Below, piece after piece: positions 7,015-13,728 of a stretch of DNA of 29,337 bases (position 1 is the first letter of the stretch; the number at the start of each line of letters is the position of its first letter). The stretch spans positions 1-29,337 of the forward strand of contig CAYFVR010000016.1 of the NCBI GenBank assembly GCA_964346545.1. Reading direction: 5' to 3'. This stretch comes from CAYFVR01 sp964346545 (GTDB lineage Bacteria > Desulfobacterota > Desulfobacteria > Desulfobacterales > Desulfococcaceae). The position numbers and the translations under genes were made by a program. A model generated the notes under the pieces. The model saw only the letters and a program-made list of their open reading frames with translations, searched no databases and was not told the DNA's origin.

Positions 7015-7650
7015 ATGGCGTCCAATTCCAAAAAAGAAATCCTCGTCGTCGCCCTGGGCGGCAACGCCTTGATCCGCAAGGGGCAGGCGGGGACCATCGA
7101 CGAGCAGTTCGAGAATCTCCGCACGCCGATGGAGCAGGTGGCGCGGCTGTCCCGGGATTTCCGGATCATTCTGACCCANNNNNNNNNNNNNNNNNNNNNN
7201 NNNNNNNNNNNNNNNNNNNNNNNNNNNNNNNNNNNNNNNNNNNNNNNNNNNNNNNNNNNNNNNNNNNNNNNNNNNNNNGGCGGGGGAATTCCGGTGATCC
7301 GGGAAGGGCGGAGTTTCGCCGGCGTGGACGCGGTGATCGACAAGGATCTGGCCAGCGCCCGGCTGGCCGCCGAGGTCGGGGTGGATCGGTTTCTCATCGC
7401 CACCGACGAGCCCGGCGCGGCCCTGGACTACGGGACGCCGGATCAGCGATTTCTCCCCGAAATGACGGTGGAGGAAGCCGAAGGCCAACTGGAAGCGGGC
7501 CAGTTCCCCGCCGGCTCCATGGGTCCCAAAATCGAGGCGGCCGTCGCCTTCGTAAAGTCGGGGGGGCGAGAGGCGATCATCGCCTCGGTGGACCGGATCG
7601 GCGAGGCGGTTGATGGCCAAACCGGTACGCGAATCGTGAGAGGTGGATGA
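7015..7650 (+). CDS. arcC: Carbamate kinase (interrupted by an assembly gap)
   Basis: Amino-acid-kinase-family enzyme that interconverts ATP plus carbamate and ADP plus carbamoyl phosphate. The N-terminal VVALGGNALI motif and a sequence ending ILT just before the gap match the start of carbamate kinase (the family continues HGNGP). After the gap come GGGIPVI, AVIDKDLASA, the LIATDEPGAALDYG strand, FPAGSMGPKIEAAVAFVKSGG and the C-terminal TGTRIV. ATG 7015 follows GGAAGGAAG with good spacing. The 100 N stand for more sequence than shown: carbamate kinases are about 310 aa and only ~178 residues are visible, so roughly 130 residues (~400 bp) must be missing rather than 33. It is likely one transcript with the GTPase upstream. 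No arcA or argF lies in the window. Confidence 0.85.
   Translation: MASNSKKEILVVALGGNALIRKGQAGTIDEQFENLRTPMEQVARLSRDFRIILTXXXXXXXXXXXXXXXXXXXXXXXXXXXXXXXXXXGGGIPVIREGRSFAGVDAVIDKDLASARLAAEVGVDRFLIATDEPGAALDYGTPDQRFLPEMTVEEAEGQLEAGQFPAGSMGPKIEAAVAFVKSGGREAIIASVDRIGEAVDGQTGTRIVRGG
7179..7278. other. Assembly gap of 100 N inside arcC
   Basis: A run of exactly 100 N, the usual placeholder for a scaffold gap of unknown size. The flanking carbamate kinase sequence implies a true length nearer 400 bp. Confidence 0.97.
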
Positions 7651-7704
7651 ATCGCCGGGGTTCCGTCCACATTTTTTTCCAAAGGGAAGGCAGGGAGAAA
7701 AACC

Positions 7705-8331
7705 ATGACGCAAGCGCTCAAAAAAACGGGAATCCCTCCGGAGGTTTATTTGGACATGGAGCGGAACGCCGAATTTCGTTCGGAGTATTACCATGGCGAA
7801 GTGTTCGCCATGACCGGGGCGTCCTTTCGCCACAATCAGATTGCCATGAACATTTCCACCCATTTGCACCATTCGTTGAAGAACTCAGGATGTTTCGTTT
7901 TCATGGCGGATATGAAAGTACAGGCGGAGCCGGGCCTGCGCTATACCTACCCCGACGTGATGGCGGTCTGCGGAGAGATCGACTTTCCCGGCGGGCGGGA
8001 CGACGTGATCGCCAATCCGATTCTGATCGTGGAAGTGCTTTCCAAATCCACCCGGGATTACGACCGGGCCGGCAAGTTCACGGGGTACCGGAACATCGCC
8101 GCCTTGCGGGATTTCCTGGCGGTGGATCAATATTCGGCCCATGTGGAGCATTATTCGCGGATGGAAGACGGATGGCGGCTTCGGGATTGCAAAGGGCTGG
8201 AAAGCGACGTGATTTTGACCGGGCTGGAGCTTCGATTGCCCTTGTCGCTGATTTACGAGCGGGTGGATTTTCCGGAGCCCACGCCGGAAGAATTGGCCGA
8301 GGAAGCGGAGTTGATGCGGCGGCGGGATTAA
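7705..8331 (+). CDS. Uma2-family (DUF820) PD-(D/E)XK nuclease-like protein
   Basis: A 208-aa protein of the Uma2 family, restriction-endonuclease-like proteins that are very abundant in cyanobacteria and some other phyla and whose biological job is mostly unknown. Visible features: YLDMERNAEFRSEYYHGEVFAMTGAS at the N-terminus, HNQIAMNISTHLHHSL, the catalytic-type YPDVMAVCGE (Asp) and PILIVEVLSKSTRDYDRAGKFTGYRNI (Glu and Lys of the PD-(D/E)XK fold), then LRDFLAVDQ. All expected catalytic positions are present. The ATG at 7705 follows cagggagaaaa. It lies 54 bp after arcC. A bidirectional terminator at 8334-8363 separates it from the convergent repeat-protein gene. Uma2 genes are often dispersed singly or in many copies, so no operon function is implied. 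Confidence 0.9.
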   Translation: MTQALKKTGIPPEVYLDMERNAEFRSEYYHGEVFAMTGASFRHNQIAMNISTHLHHSLKNSGCFVFMADMKVQAEPGLRYTYPDVMAVCGEIDFPGGRDDVIANPILIVEVLSKSTRDYDRAGKFTGYRNIAALRDFLAVDQYSAHVEHYSRMEDGWRLRDCKGLESDVILTGLELRLPLSLIYERVDFPEPTPEELAEEAELMRRRD

Positions 8332-8333
8332 AA

Positions 8334-8363
8334 AAAGGCCCCGGCGGGCTTGCCGGAGCCTTT
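8334..8363 (-). terminator. Bidirectional terminator between Uma2 and the repeat protein
   Basis: Arms 8334-8345 and 8352-8363 pair at 11 of 12 positions around a 6-nt loop. A run of As on the left (8330-8336) gives a T tract for minus-strand transcripts, so it best terminates the repeat-protein gene; for the plus strand only TTTC follows. Confidence 0.7.
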
Positions 8364-8398
8364 CGTAAAAATCCCTGAAACCCCAATCGGTTTCGCGG

Positions 8399-9406
8399 CT
8401 ACCCGATTCGAACCAGGAGCGCCCGGACTTCGCCGGCCAGCTCGTCGCTGAGTTCGGAAAGGTCGGGATCGCGTTCTCCTTCGACAATGGCGTGGAGAAT
8501 CTCGCCCAGCTTTTGGACGTTTTCCGGCAGGCCCGGCGTCTGGGACATGGCCTGGGTCAGGTTCCGAATCTGAAGAACGGCTTCCTCGGAGGCCTCCGGA
8601 CGACAGGCGGCTTCCACCTGCTCCATCAACTGTCCAAGGGTGATGGCCTCGTCCTCGCCGGCCGGAGCGGAATCCGGTTCCGCCTCGGGCGGATACGGAT
8701 CCTCCCCGTCGAGGCGCAGCAGGATGGCGTGAACGATGGTCGCGTCGGCCGGGTCCAGGGATTCGATTAGCGCCGCTTCATCTCGCTCTCCGTCTTCCAC
8801 TATTCGCCGGATCGGATGGCCGACCTCCCAGCCGCTTTCCGAGAGCTGGTCGTAGAGTTGGTCCACGTGGACCTTGGCTTCGGCGTCTCCGTTGCAGGCG
8901 GCCACGACCACTTCGATAACGGGGCGAAAATGGCGAAGAATGTCCGCGGCCTGTTCGCGGGGCGCTTCCGAACCCGGAGGGAAGGGGTCCTCGCCGCGCA
9001 GACGGGCCAAGATCGCCCGAATGATCACCGCGCCCTGGGGTTTGGTCGATTCGGTCAAGGTCGTTTCGTCGCGTTCGCCCTGGATGATCGCTTCCACGGC
9101 GTCCACGGAGGGCGCGTCCTGTTTCCGCCATTCCGGGAAAACCGCCGCCACCCGGCCGTGGGCATCTTGGTCGCCGCCCGCCGCCGCAACGACGCCTTCA
9201 ATCACCGGACGAAAATGATTGAGCAGTTCCGCTTCCGGGTTTTGGGGAGCGGCCTCGGCCGTCGATTCGGCTTCCGGGGGATACGGGTCTTTTCCCTCCA
9301 GCCGGGCCAGAATGGCCTGAACCACGGCGGTCCCTTCCGGGCCGACCTCCCGCGTCAGCGCGTCGGCGTCCCGTTTCCCGTCCCAAATGGCTTCGATGGC
9401 TTCCAC
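8399..9406 (-). CDS. Tandem helical-repeat protein (about four ~95-aa repeats), unknown function
   Basis: A soluble, acidic, largely helical protein of 335 aa from the first canonical start (GTG at 9406). It is built from degenerate repeats of ~95 residues. Each opens with an (I/L)LxxFxPVIExVVAAC-type helix, passes through an ExGERDxxxL element, and ends IVxAILARLxGEDPYPPEAE. Full copies begin near LLNHFRPVIEG and ILRHFRPVIEV; the last copy (LMEQVEAACRPEAS...RALLVRIG) lacks the DPYPPE tail. The repeat just upstream of GTG 9406 continues in frame to about 9535, so this start truncates the first copy (see the 9407-9542 entry). Similar modules, as I recall them, occur in large signalling proteins with TPR or GAF parts, but I cannot assign a function. 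No signal peptide or membrane segment is seen. It is transcribed alone, ending at the terminator at 8334-8363. Confidence 0.72.
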   Translation of the reverse strand: MEAIEAIWDGKRDADALTREVGPEGTAVVQAILARLEGKDPYPPEAESTAEAAPQNPEAELLNHFRPVIEGVVAAAGGDQDAHGRVAAVFPEWRKQDAPSVDAVEAIIQGERDETTLTESTKPQGAVIIRAILARLRGEDPFPPGSEAPREQAADILRHFRPVIEVVVAACNGDAEAKVHVDQLYDQLSESGWEVGHPIRRIVEDGERDEAALIESLDPADATIVHAILLRLDGEDPYPPEAEPDSAPAGEDEAITLGQLMEQVEAACRPEASEEAVLQIRNLTQAMSQTPGLPENVQKLGEILHAIVEGERDPDLSELSDELAGEVRALLVRIG

Positions 9407-9542
9407 GCAGGGCGGATCCTGTTCCCGCCAGGCGGGGAAAATTTTACGGACATTTTCAACGGCTTCCTCGTTGCCATGGCAACCGGCAACGACGGCTTCA
9501 ATTACGGGCTTAAATTGGGTGAGGATGGCGATCCCCTTTCAT
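9407..9542 (-). other. In-frame 5' extension of the repeat protein with damaged or non-canonical start
   Basis: Reading upstream from GTG 9406 in the same frame gives a first copy of the repeat (ILTQFKPVIEAVVAGC, ..., KIFPAWREQDPP) that aligns closely with the next two copies. No ATG, GTG or TTG occurs in this frame before a stop at 9541-9539. An ATG at 9542 is in another frame and hits TAA after ten codons; removing one G from the GGGG at 9536-9533 would join it to the repeat frame as MKGIAILTQFKP. Alternatively, AAAGGGG could be the ribosome site for an ATC start at 9526. Confidence 0.6.
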
Positions 9543-9595
9543 GGTGGGTGAAAAGTTCGGGATTCTCTTTCGAAAATGATGAAGAAACCGTAGTG

Positions 9596-9624
9596 AACAT
9601 GGGGTCTTGAAACGGCCGTGTCAA
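9596..9624 (-). promoter_or_regulatory. Possible sigma70 promoter for the repeat-protein gene
   Basis: On the minus strand a perfect TTGACA (9624-9619) is followed after 17 bp by CATGTT (9601-9596), a weak -10. It lies about 50 bp upstream of the probable true start of the repeat protein, which supports translation beginning near 9540 rather than at 9406. Confidence 0.4.
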
Positions 9625-9794
9625 ATTCCCCGGCCGCCGGGCTTTCCTTTCTCGCCGGTTCCGACCGGTTCCCGACCTCGGACCTCGGACGGCGGCGGAA
9701 GGAAAAGCTGGACGGTTTGGGCGGGTGCAACGACCGTCTCCAACGGGTTCCCTCTATCTCCGGCCTTGACCCTGGAGATGGCATCCCCTAAAAC

Positions 9795-10946
9795 ATGCAG
9801 AATGTGAACGCCTTGAAAGAAATGGAAACCAATATGCGGGAAGTGGTGGAGTTGACCAAAGAGCTGGTCCGAATTCCTTCGATGCATTCGCGGCCGGAGG
9901 AGATCGCGCGGTGCGTGGATCGGGTGGTGGAATATCTGGAGGCCGCGGGCGCGAAGGCGTGGCGGATGGAACACGCGGGGGTTCCCTCGGCCATGGCGCT
10001 GCCGACGGAATCGTCCACGCCGGTTTTGTTGATGAGCCATGTGGACGTGGTGGACGCGTCCGAGGAATTGTTCAATCCCGAGGAGCGGGACGGGAAGCTT
10101 TTCGGTCGGGGAAGTCTGGACGACAAATACGCGGTGGCGCTGTCGCTCGTCCTGTTCAAAAACCGGTTGGAAAAACTCCGATCCCAAGGGCGGGACCAGT
10201 CGGCCATGCCCTTCGGCGTCCTGATCACCGGCGACGAGGAGGTGGGCGGCGCCAACGGCGTGCGGCCCGCGCTCCAAACCTTCAAGGCCGATTTCGGGCT
10301 GGCGTTGGACGGCGGCGACGTGCGCAACATCGTGGCCAAGGAAAAGGGCATTTACCGGCTGCGGCTGACCAGCAAAGGGCGCGCCGCCCACGGCTCCACC
10401 CCCTGGCTGGGCGTGAACGCCGTGGAGCGGCTGATGGACGATTACCGGAAAATTCAGTCGTTCTTCCATCCCTCCGCCTTCGGCCATGAAGCCGAGGATC
10501 ACTGGCACCGCACGTTGAACCTCGGCACCATCCAGGCCGGCCAGTCCATCAACCAGGTGCCCGATCGGGCCGTTGCCGAGCTGGACATCCGGTTTACGGA
10601 GCATGACGACATGCCGGCGCTGCACAAGGAAATGCAGGCGGCCATCGCCGGGGAGCTGACGCTCATTTCCAAGTCCCCGATGTTCTACGCCGGGGAAACG
10701 CCTTATCTGGATATGCTGCGCCAGGCGTCTCCGGATTCCGAACTCGGGGTGGAGCACGGGGCCAGCGACGCCCGGTATCTCTCCGACCACGGCATTCCGG
10801 GGGTGGTCTGGGGCGTGGACGGAGACCGCAGTTTTCACGCGCCGGACGAGCACATCGACCTGTCCAGCCTGGAAATTCTGTACCGGCGGCTGGATGATTT
10901 TATGGATCGGGTCGCCGCCTTCCGAGACGGAGAAGCGAAGGCGTGA
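9795..10946 (+). CDS. M20-family metallopeptidase (ArgE/DapE/dipeptidase-like)
   Basis: A 383-aa zinc hydrolase of the M20 family, which cleaves dipeptides or N-acylated amino acids in the cytoplasm. Expected metal and catalytic positions are visible: LMSHVDVVDA (His ligand and catalytic Asp), GRGSLDDKYAV (bridging Asp), ITGDEEVGG (general-base Glu and ligand Glu), GASDARYL (Asp ligand) and SFHAPDEHI (His ligand). The dimerisation insert begins at RLRLTSKGRAAHGSTPW. Substrate cannot be told; the closest style is the broad dipeptidase/deacylase group. Start choice is uncertain: ATG 9795 is poorly served by a ribosome site, and ATGs at 9822 and 9834 are also possible. Its stop overlaps the next start by four bases (GTGA), so the two are translationally coupled. 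Confidence 0.86.
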   Translation: MQNVNALKEMETNMREVVELTKELVRIPSMHSRPEEIARCVDRVVEYLEAAGAKAWRMEHAGVPSAMALPTESSTPVLLMSHVDVVDASEELFNPEERDGKLFGRGSLDDKYAVALSLVLFKNRLEKLRSQGRDQSAMPFGVLITGDEEVGGANGVRPALQTFKADFGLALDGGDVRNIVAKEKGIYRLRLTSKGRAAHGSTPWLGVNAVERLMDDYRKIQSFFHPSAFGHEAEDHWHRTLNLGTIQAGQSINQVPDRAVAELDIRFTEHDDMPALHKEMQAAIAGELTLISKSPMFYAGETPYLDMLRQASPDSELGVEHGASDARYLSDHGIPGVVWGVDGDRSFHAPDEHIDLSSLEILYRRLDDFMDRVAAFRDGEAKA

Positions 10947-11779
10947 AGGGTTCACGCGACCGGAGGAACGAGTCGGAAGACCGGACGGGTCAACCGCGAC
11001 CCCTGCGATTTGTGCTGTTCAACATCGCCTACGGGTCCGGGGCGGGACCCAATCTCCACTTTCCGTTTCCCTACGCGGGTCACATCAAATCCACGACCAA
11101 AAATTTCGACCGGATTGTTCAGTTTCTTCGCTCCCAGGGACCGGACATCGTCGGGCTGGTGGAGGTGGACGCGGGCTCCTTCCGATCCGGAAATTCCAAC
11201 CAGGCGGAATTGATCGCCAAGGCGCTGGACCATCGGCCCATTTACGAATCCAAATACGGAACCACCTCGATGGCCCGGCACGTGCCGGTGTTGAACAAGC
11301 AGGGAAACGCCCTTTTGGTGAACCGGCCGGTGGTCCGCCGGCGGCTGCACTATTTCAGCCTGGGGATGAAGCGGCTGGTGCTGGAAGTGGAGATGGCCGA
11401 TTTCACCGTGTTTCTGGTCCATCTCAGCCTCAAGTTCCGAATCCGGCACCATCAGCTTCAGGAGCTGTACGACTTCGTCCGGTGCGCGCGGAAACCGGTC
11501 GTCCTGGCGGGGGATTTCAACGCGTTCTGGGGCGATCGGGAGTTGGCCCTGTTTCTGGCGGCCACCGGTCTGCAATCCGCCAACGCCAACGGCGATCCGT
11601 CCTATCCCAGCCGCGCCCCTCGTATACAGCTCGATTATATTTTCCACGATCCCGAACTGGCGACCCGGAATTTTCATATTCCGCCGATTCGCCTGTCCGA
11701 CCATGCGCCGCTGGTCTGGGATTTTACCTGCAACGGGTGCCCGGCCGCCCCGCCGCCTTCCGGAGAGATGCTTTCATGA
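10943..11779 (+). CDS. Endonuclease/exonuclease/phosphatase (EEP) family protein
   Basis: A 278-aa Mg2+-dependent phosphohydrolase of the EEP superfamily (DNase I / inositol phosphatase / sphingomyelinase fold). Motifs in order: RFVLFNIAYGSG, the metal-binding IVGLVEVDAGS, KQGNALLV, VFLVHLSLKFR (His), VVLAGDFNAFWGD (catalytic Asp and Asn), IQLDYIF, and LSDHAPLVWDF (Asp-His pair). All catalytic positions are kept. No signal peptide is seen, so it probably acts in the cytoplasm. It could act on DNA ends, nucleotides or a phosphodiester; sequence alone does not decide. The start GTG overlaps the M20 stop (GTGA) and its own stop overlaps the M18 start (ATGA), placing it inside a coupled three-gene set. 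Confidence 0.85.
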   Translation: MKGSRDRRNESEDRTGQPRPLRFVLFNIAYGSGAGPNLHFPFPYAGHIKSTTKNFDRIVQFLRSQGPDIVGLVEVDAGSFRSGNSNQAELIAKALDHRPIYESKYGTTSMARHVPVLNKQGNALLVNRPVVRRRLHYFSLGMKRLVLEVEMADFTVFLVHLSLKFRIRHHQLQELYDFVRCARKPVVLAGDFNAFWGDRELALFLAATGLQSANANGDPSYPSRAPRIQLDYIFHDPELATRNFHIPPIRLSDHAPLVWDFTCNGCPAAPPPSGEMLS

Positions 11780-13101
11780 AGCCATTGGACGCCTTCAACC
11801 AGGGACTGCTCGATTTTCTGGCCGCTTCGCCCACCCCTTTTCACGCCGCGGCCAACGGGATGGCCTTGCTGACCGAGGCCGGTTTTCAACCGCTGGCGGA
11901 AGCCGACGCGTGGGAGATCGCCCCGGGCGGCCGGTACGTGGTGACCCGGAACGGGTCCGCCCTGCTGGCCTTCACCATGGGTTCCAAACCGCCGGCGGAA
12001 ATCGGATTTCACATGGCCGGGGCGCATACCGACAGCCCCGGCCTGCGGCTGAAGCCCAAGCCTGGAATCGTTCGCCACGGCGCGGCGCAACTGGGCGTGG
12101 AGGTTTACGGCGGACCCCTTCTCCATCCCTGGTTCGACCGGGACCTTTCCATGGCCGGCCGGGTCACCTGTCGCACGGGATCGGGGGCAATCGTGAGCCG
12201 ATTGGTGGATTTCCGGGAGCCGGTGGCGATGATTCCCAGCCTGGCCATCCACTTCGACCGGGAAGCCAACAAAGGCCGGGCCATCAACGCCCAGGACGAT
12301 TTGCCCCCCGTCGTCGCGCTGGCGGGGGAGGATGAAGAGGCTCCGGATATCCGCGATATTCTGCTTCGACGCCTTCGGGAGGAAGAGCCGGAGACCGAAG
12401 TGGCCGCCGTGTTGGATTTTGAAATGTGCCTCTACGACGCCCAGCCCCCGAATTTCGTTGGACTGAAGCGGGAGTTCATCGCCGGCGGTCGCCTGGACAA
12501 CCTGATGAGCTGCTACGCGGGCCTTCAAGCCATTGCGGAGGCGGAGTCGGAATCGCCCTGTCTGTTGATTCTGAACGACCACGAGGAAGTGGGCAGCAAT
12601 ACCGGCGGCGGCGCCGCGGGGCCGTTTCTCCATGCGGTGCTGAACCGGCTCTGTCCCGACCCGGAATCCCTGGCGCGGACGGTGGCGCGGTCCCAATTGA
12701 TCTCCGCCGACGACGCCCACGGGGTCCACCCCAATCATGCCGGAAAGTCGGACCCGGAACATCAGCCGCTTCTCAACGGCGGGCCGGTCATCAAGGTCAA
12801 CGCCAGCCATCGGTACGCCTCCAATAGCGAAACCGCCGCCCGGTTCCGAGCCCTGTGCCAAACGGCGGAAGTGCCCGTTCAGGAATTCGTGATGCGAAGC
12901 GATCTGGCCTGCGGCAGCACCATCGGTCCGCTGACCGAGGCCCGCATCGGGGTGGCCACCGTGGACGTGGGCGTGCCGATCTGGGCCATGCATTCCATCC
13001 GGGAGACCGGCGGCAGCCGGGACACCCACTACCTGTACCGTGCGCTGCGGCCGTTTTTCGGCGCTGCGGTTACAGGTTCCGGAGGCGGCGAAAAGGCGTA
13101 G
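11776..13101 (+). CDS. apeB: M18-family aminopeptidase
   Basis: A 441-aa metallo-aminopeptidase of family M18 (aspartyl/general aminopeptidase; usually a large cytosolic dodecamer). Two-zinc site residues are visible: GAHTDSPGLRLKP (His, Asp), the GGRLDNLMSCYAGLQAI segment (bridging Asp), NDHEEVGSNT (general-base and ligand Glu), LISADDAHGVHPNH (Asp) and IWAMHSIRET (His). The family signatures VEVYGGPLLHPWFDRDL and VIKVNASHRYASN are also present. Length is near the family norm of 430-460 aa. The ATG at 11776 overlaps the preceding stop (ATGA), so translation is coupled to the EEP protein. The symbol apeB is family-level; the substrate preference is not known. Confidence 0.92.
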   Translation: MKPLDAFNQGLLDFLAASPTPFHAAANGMALLTEAGFQPLAEADAWEIAPGGRYVVTRNGSALLAFTMGSKPPAEIGFHMAGAHTDSPGLRLKPKPGIVRHGAAQLGVEVYGGPLLHPWFDRDLSMAGRVTCRTGSGAIVSRLVDFREPVAMIPSLAIHFDREANKGRAINAQDDLPPVVALAGEDEEAPDIRDILLRRLREEEPETEVAAVLDFEMCLYDAQPPNFVGLKREFIAGGRLDNLMSCYAGLQAIAEAESESPCLLILNDHEEVGSNTGGGAAGPFLHAVLNRLCPDPESLARTVARSQLISADDAHGVHPNHAGKSDPEHQPLLNGGPVIKVNASHRYASNSETAARFRALCQTAEVPVQEFVMRSDLACGSTIGPLTEARIGVATVDVGVPIWAMHSIRETGGSRDTHYLYRALRPFFGAAVTGSGGGEKA

Positions 13102-13140
13102 ATTTCGTTTTTACGCCAGTTTGGAGTTCCGCCTTGGGGC

Positions 13141-13244
13141 GCAATGCCGTTCATTTTGGCGAAAAATGGTAGGGGCGAATCGCATTCGCCCTCTGGCAAT
13201 CCGGCACATTCGTCCTTTGGAAATCCCAAAGTGAACGGCATTGC
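13141..13244. mobile_element. MITE-like element with 19-bp terminal inverted repeats
   Basis: The outer arms 13141-13159 (gcaatgccgttcattttgg) and 13226-13244 are inverted repeats with 18 of 19 positions matching. Inside lies a further hairpin, gggcgaat-cgc-attcgccc (around 13173-13191). The ~104-bp unit has no coding capacity of its own and ends 43 bp before dtd. Size and structure fit a small non-autonomous transposable element or a dispersed palindromic repeat. No clear target-site duplication is visible, and copy number cannot be judged from one window. Confidence 0.6.
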
Positions 13245-13287
13245 CTTTCGGCGGGACGAATCGGCCAGACGAAAGGAAATTGGTTTC

Positions 13288-13728
13288 ATGCGAGCGGTGG
13301 TGCAGCGGGTGCGAGAGAGTTCGGTAACCGTGGACGGCGAAACGGTGGGGGAAATCGGCCCCGGCCTGATGGTGTTGCTGGGCGTGGCCGACGACGACGC
13401 CGAAAGCGACGCCGACTTTCTGGTTGAAAAGGTGGTCCACTTGCGAATTTTCGAGGACGGCCAGGGAAAGATGAATCGCTCCCTGCTGGACGCCGGCGGC
13501 TCGCTGCTGGTGGTCAGCCAGTTCACCCTGCTGGGGGATTGCCGGAAGGGGCGACGCCCCTCTTTCGTCCATGCCGCCCCGCCGGAAAAGGCGGAGGCGC
13601 TTTACGAATATTTCGTGAAGAAAGCCCGAACCCATGGTTTGCCGGTGGAAACGGGCCGGTTTCGGGCCATGATGGACGTATCTTTGGTGAATCATGGTCC
13701 CGTGACGCTTCTTCTGGAAAGCCGTTGA
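13288..13728 (+). CDS. dtd: D-aminoacyl-tRNA deacylase
   Basis: A 146-aa cytoplasmic protein matching DTD across its length. It removes D-amino acids (and glycine misacylated to tRNA-Ala) from tRNA, a translation proofreading step. Signatures: MRAVVQRVRESSVTVDG at the start, LLGVADDD, the FLVEKVVHLRIFEDGQGKMNRSL region, LLVVSQFTLLGDCRKGRRPSF containing the active-site SQFTL motif, and the C-terminal VNHGPVTLLLES containing the cross-subunit NxGPVT-type motif. The ATG at 13288 follows AAAGGAAA; the frame is open further upstream only because it reads through the repeat element. The stop codon overlaps a possible TTG start of the next gene. It functions as a dimer in known species. Confidence 0.95.
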   Translation: MRAVVQRVRESSVTVDGETVGEIGPGLMVLLGVADDDAESDADFLVEKVVHLRIFEDGQGKMNRSLLDAGGSLLVVSQFTLLGDCRKGRRPSFVHAAPPEKAEALYEYFVKKARTHGLPVETGRFRAMMDVSLVNHGPVTLLLESR

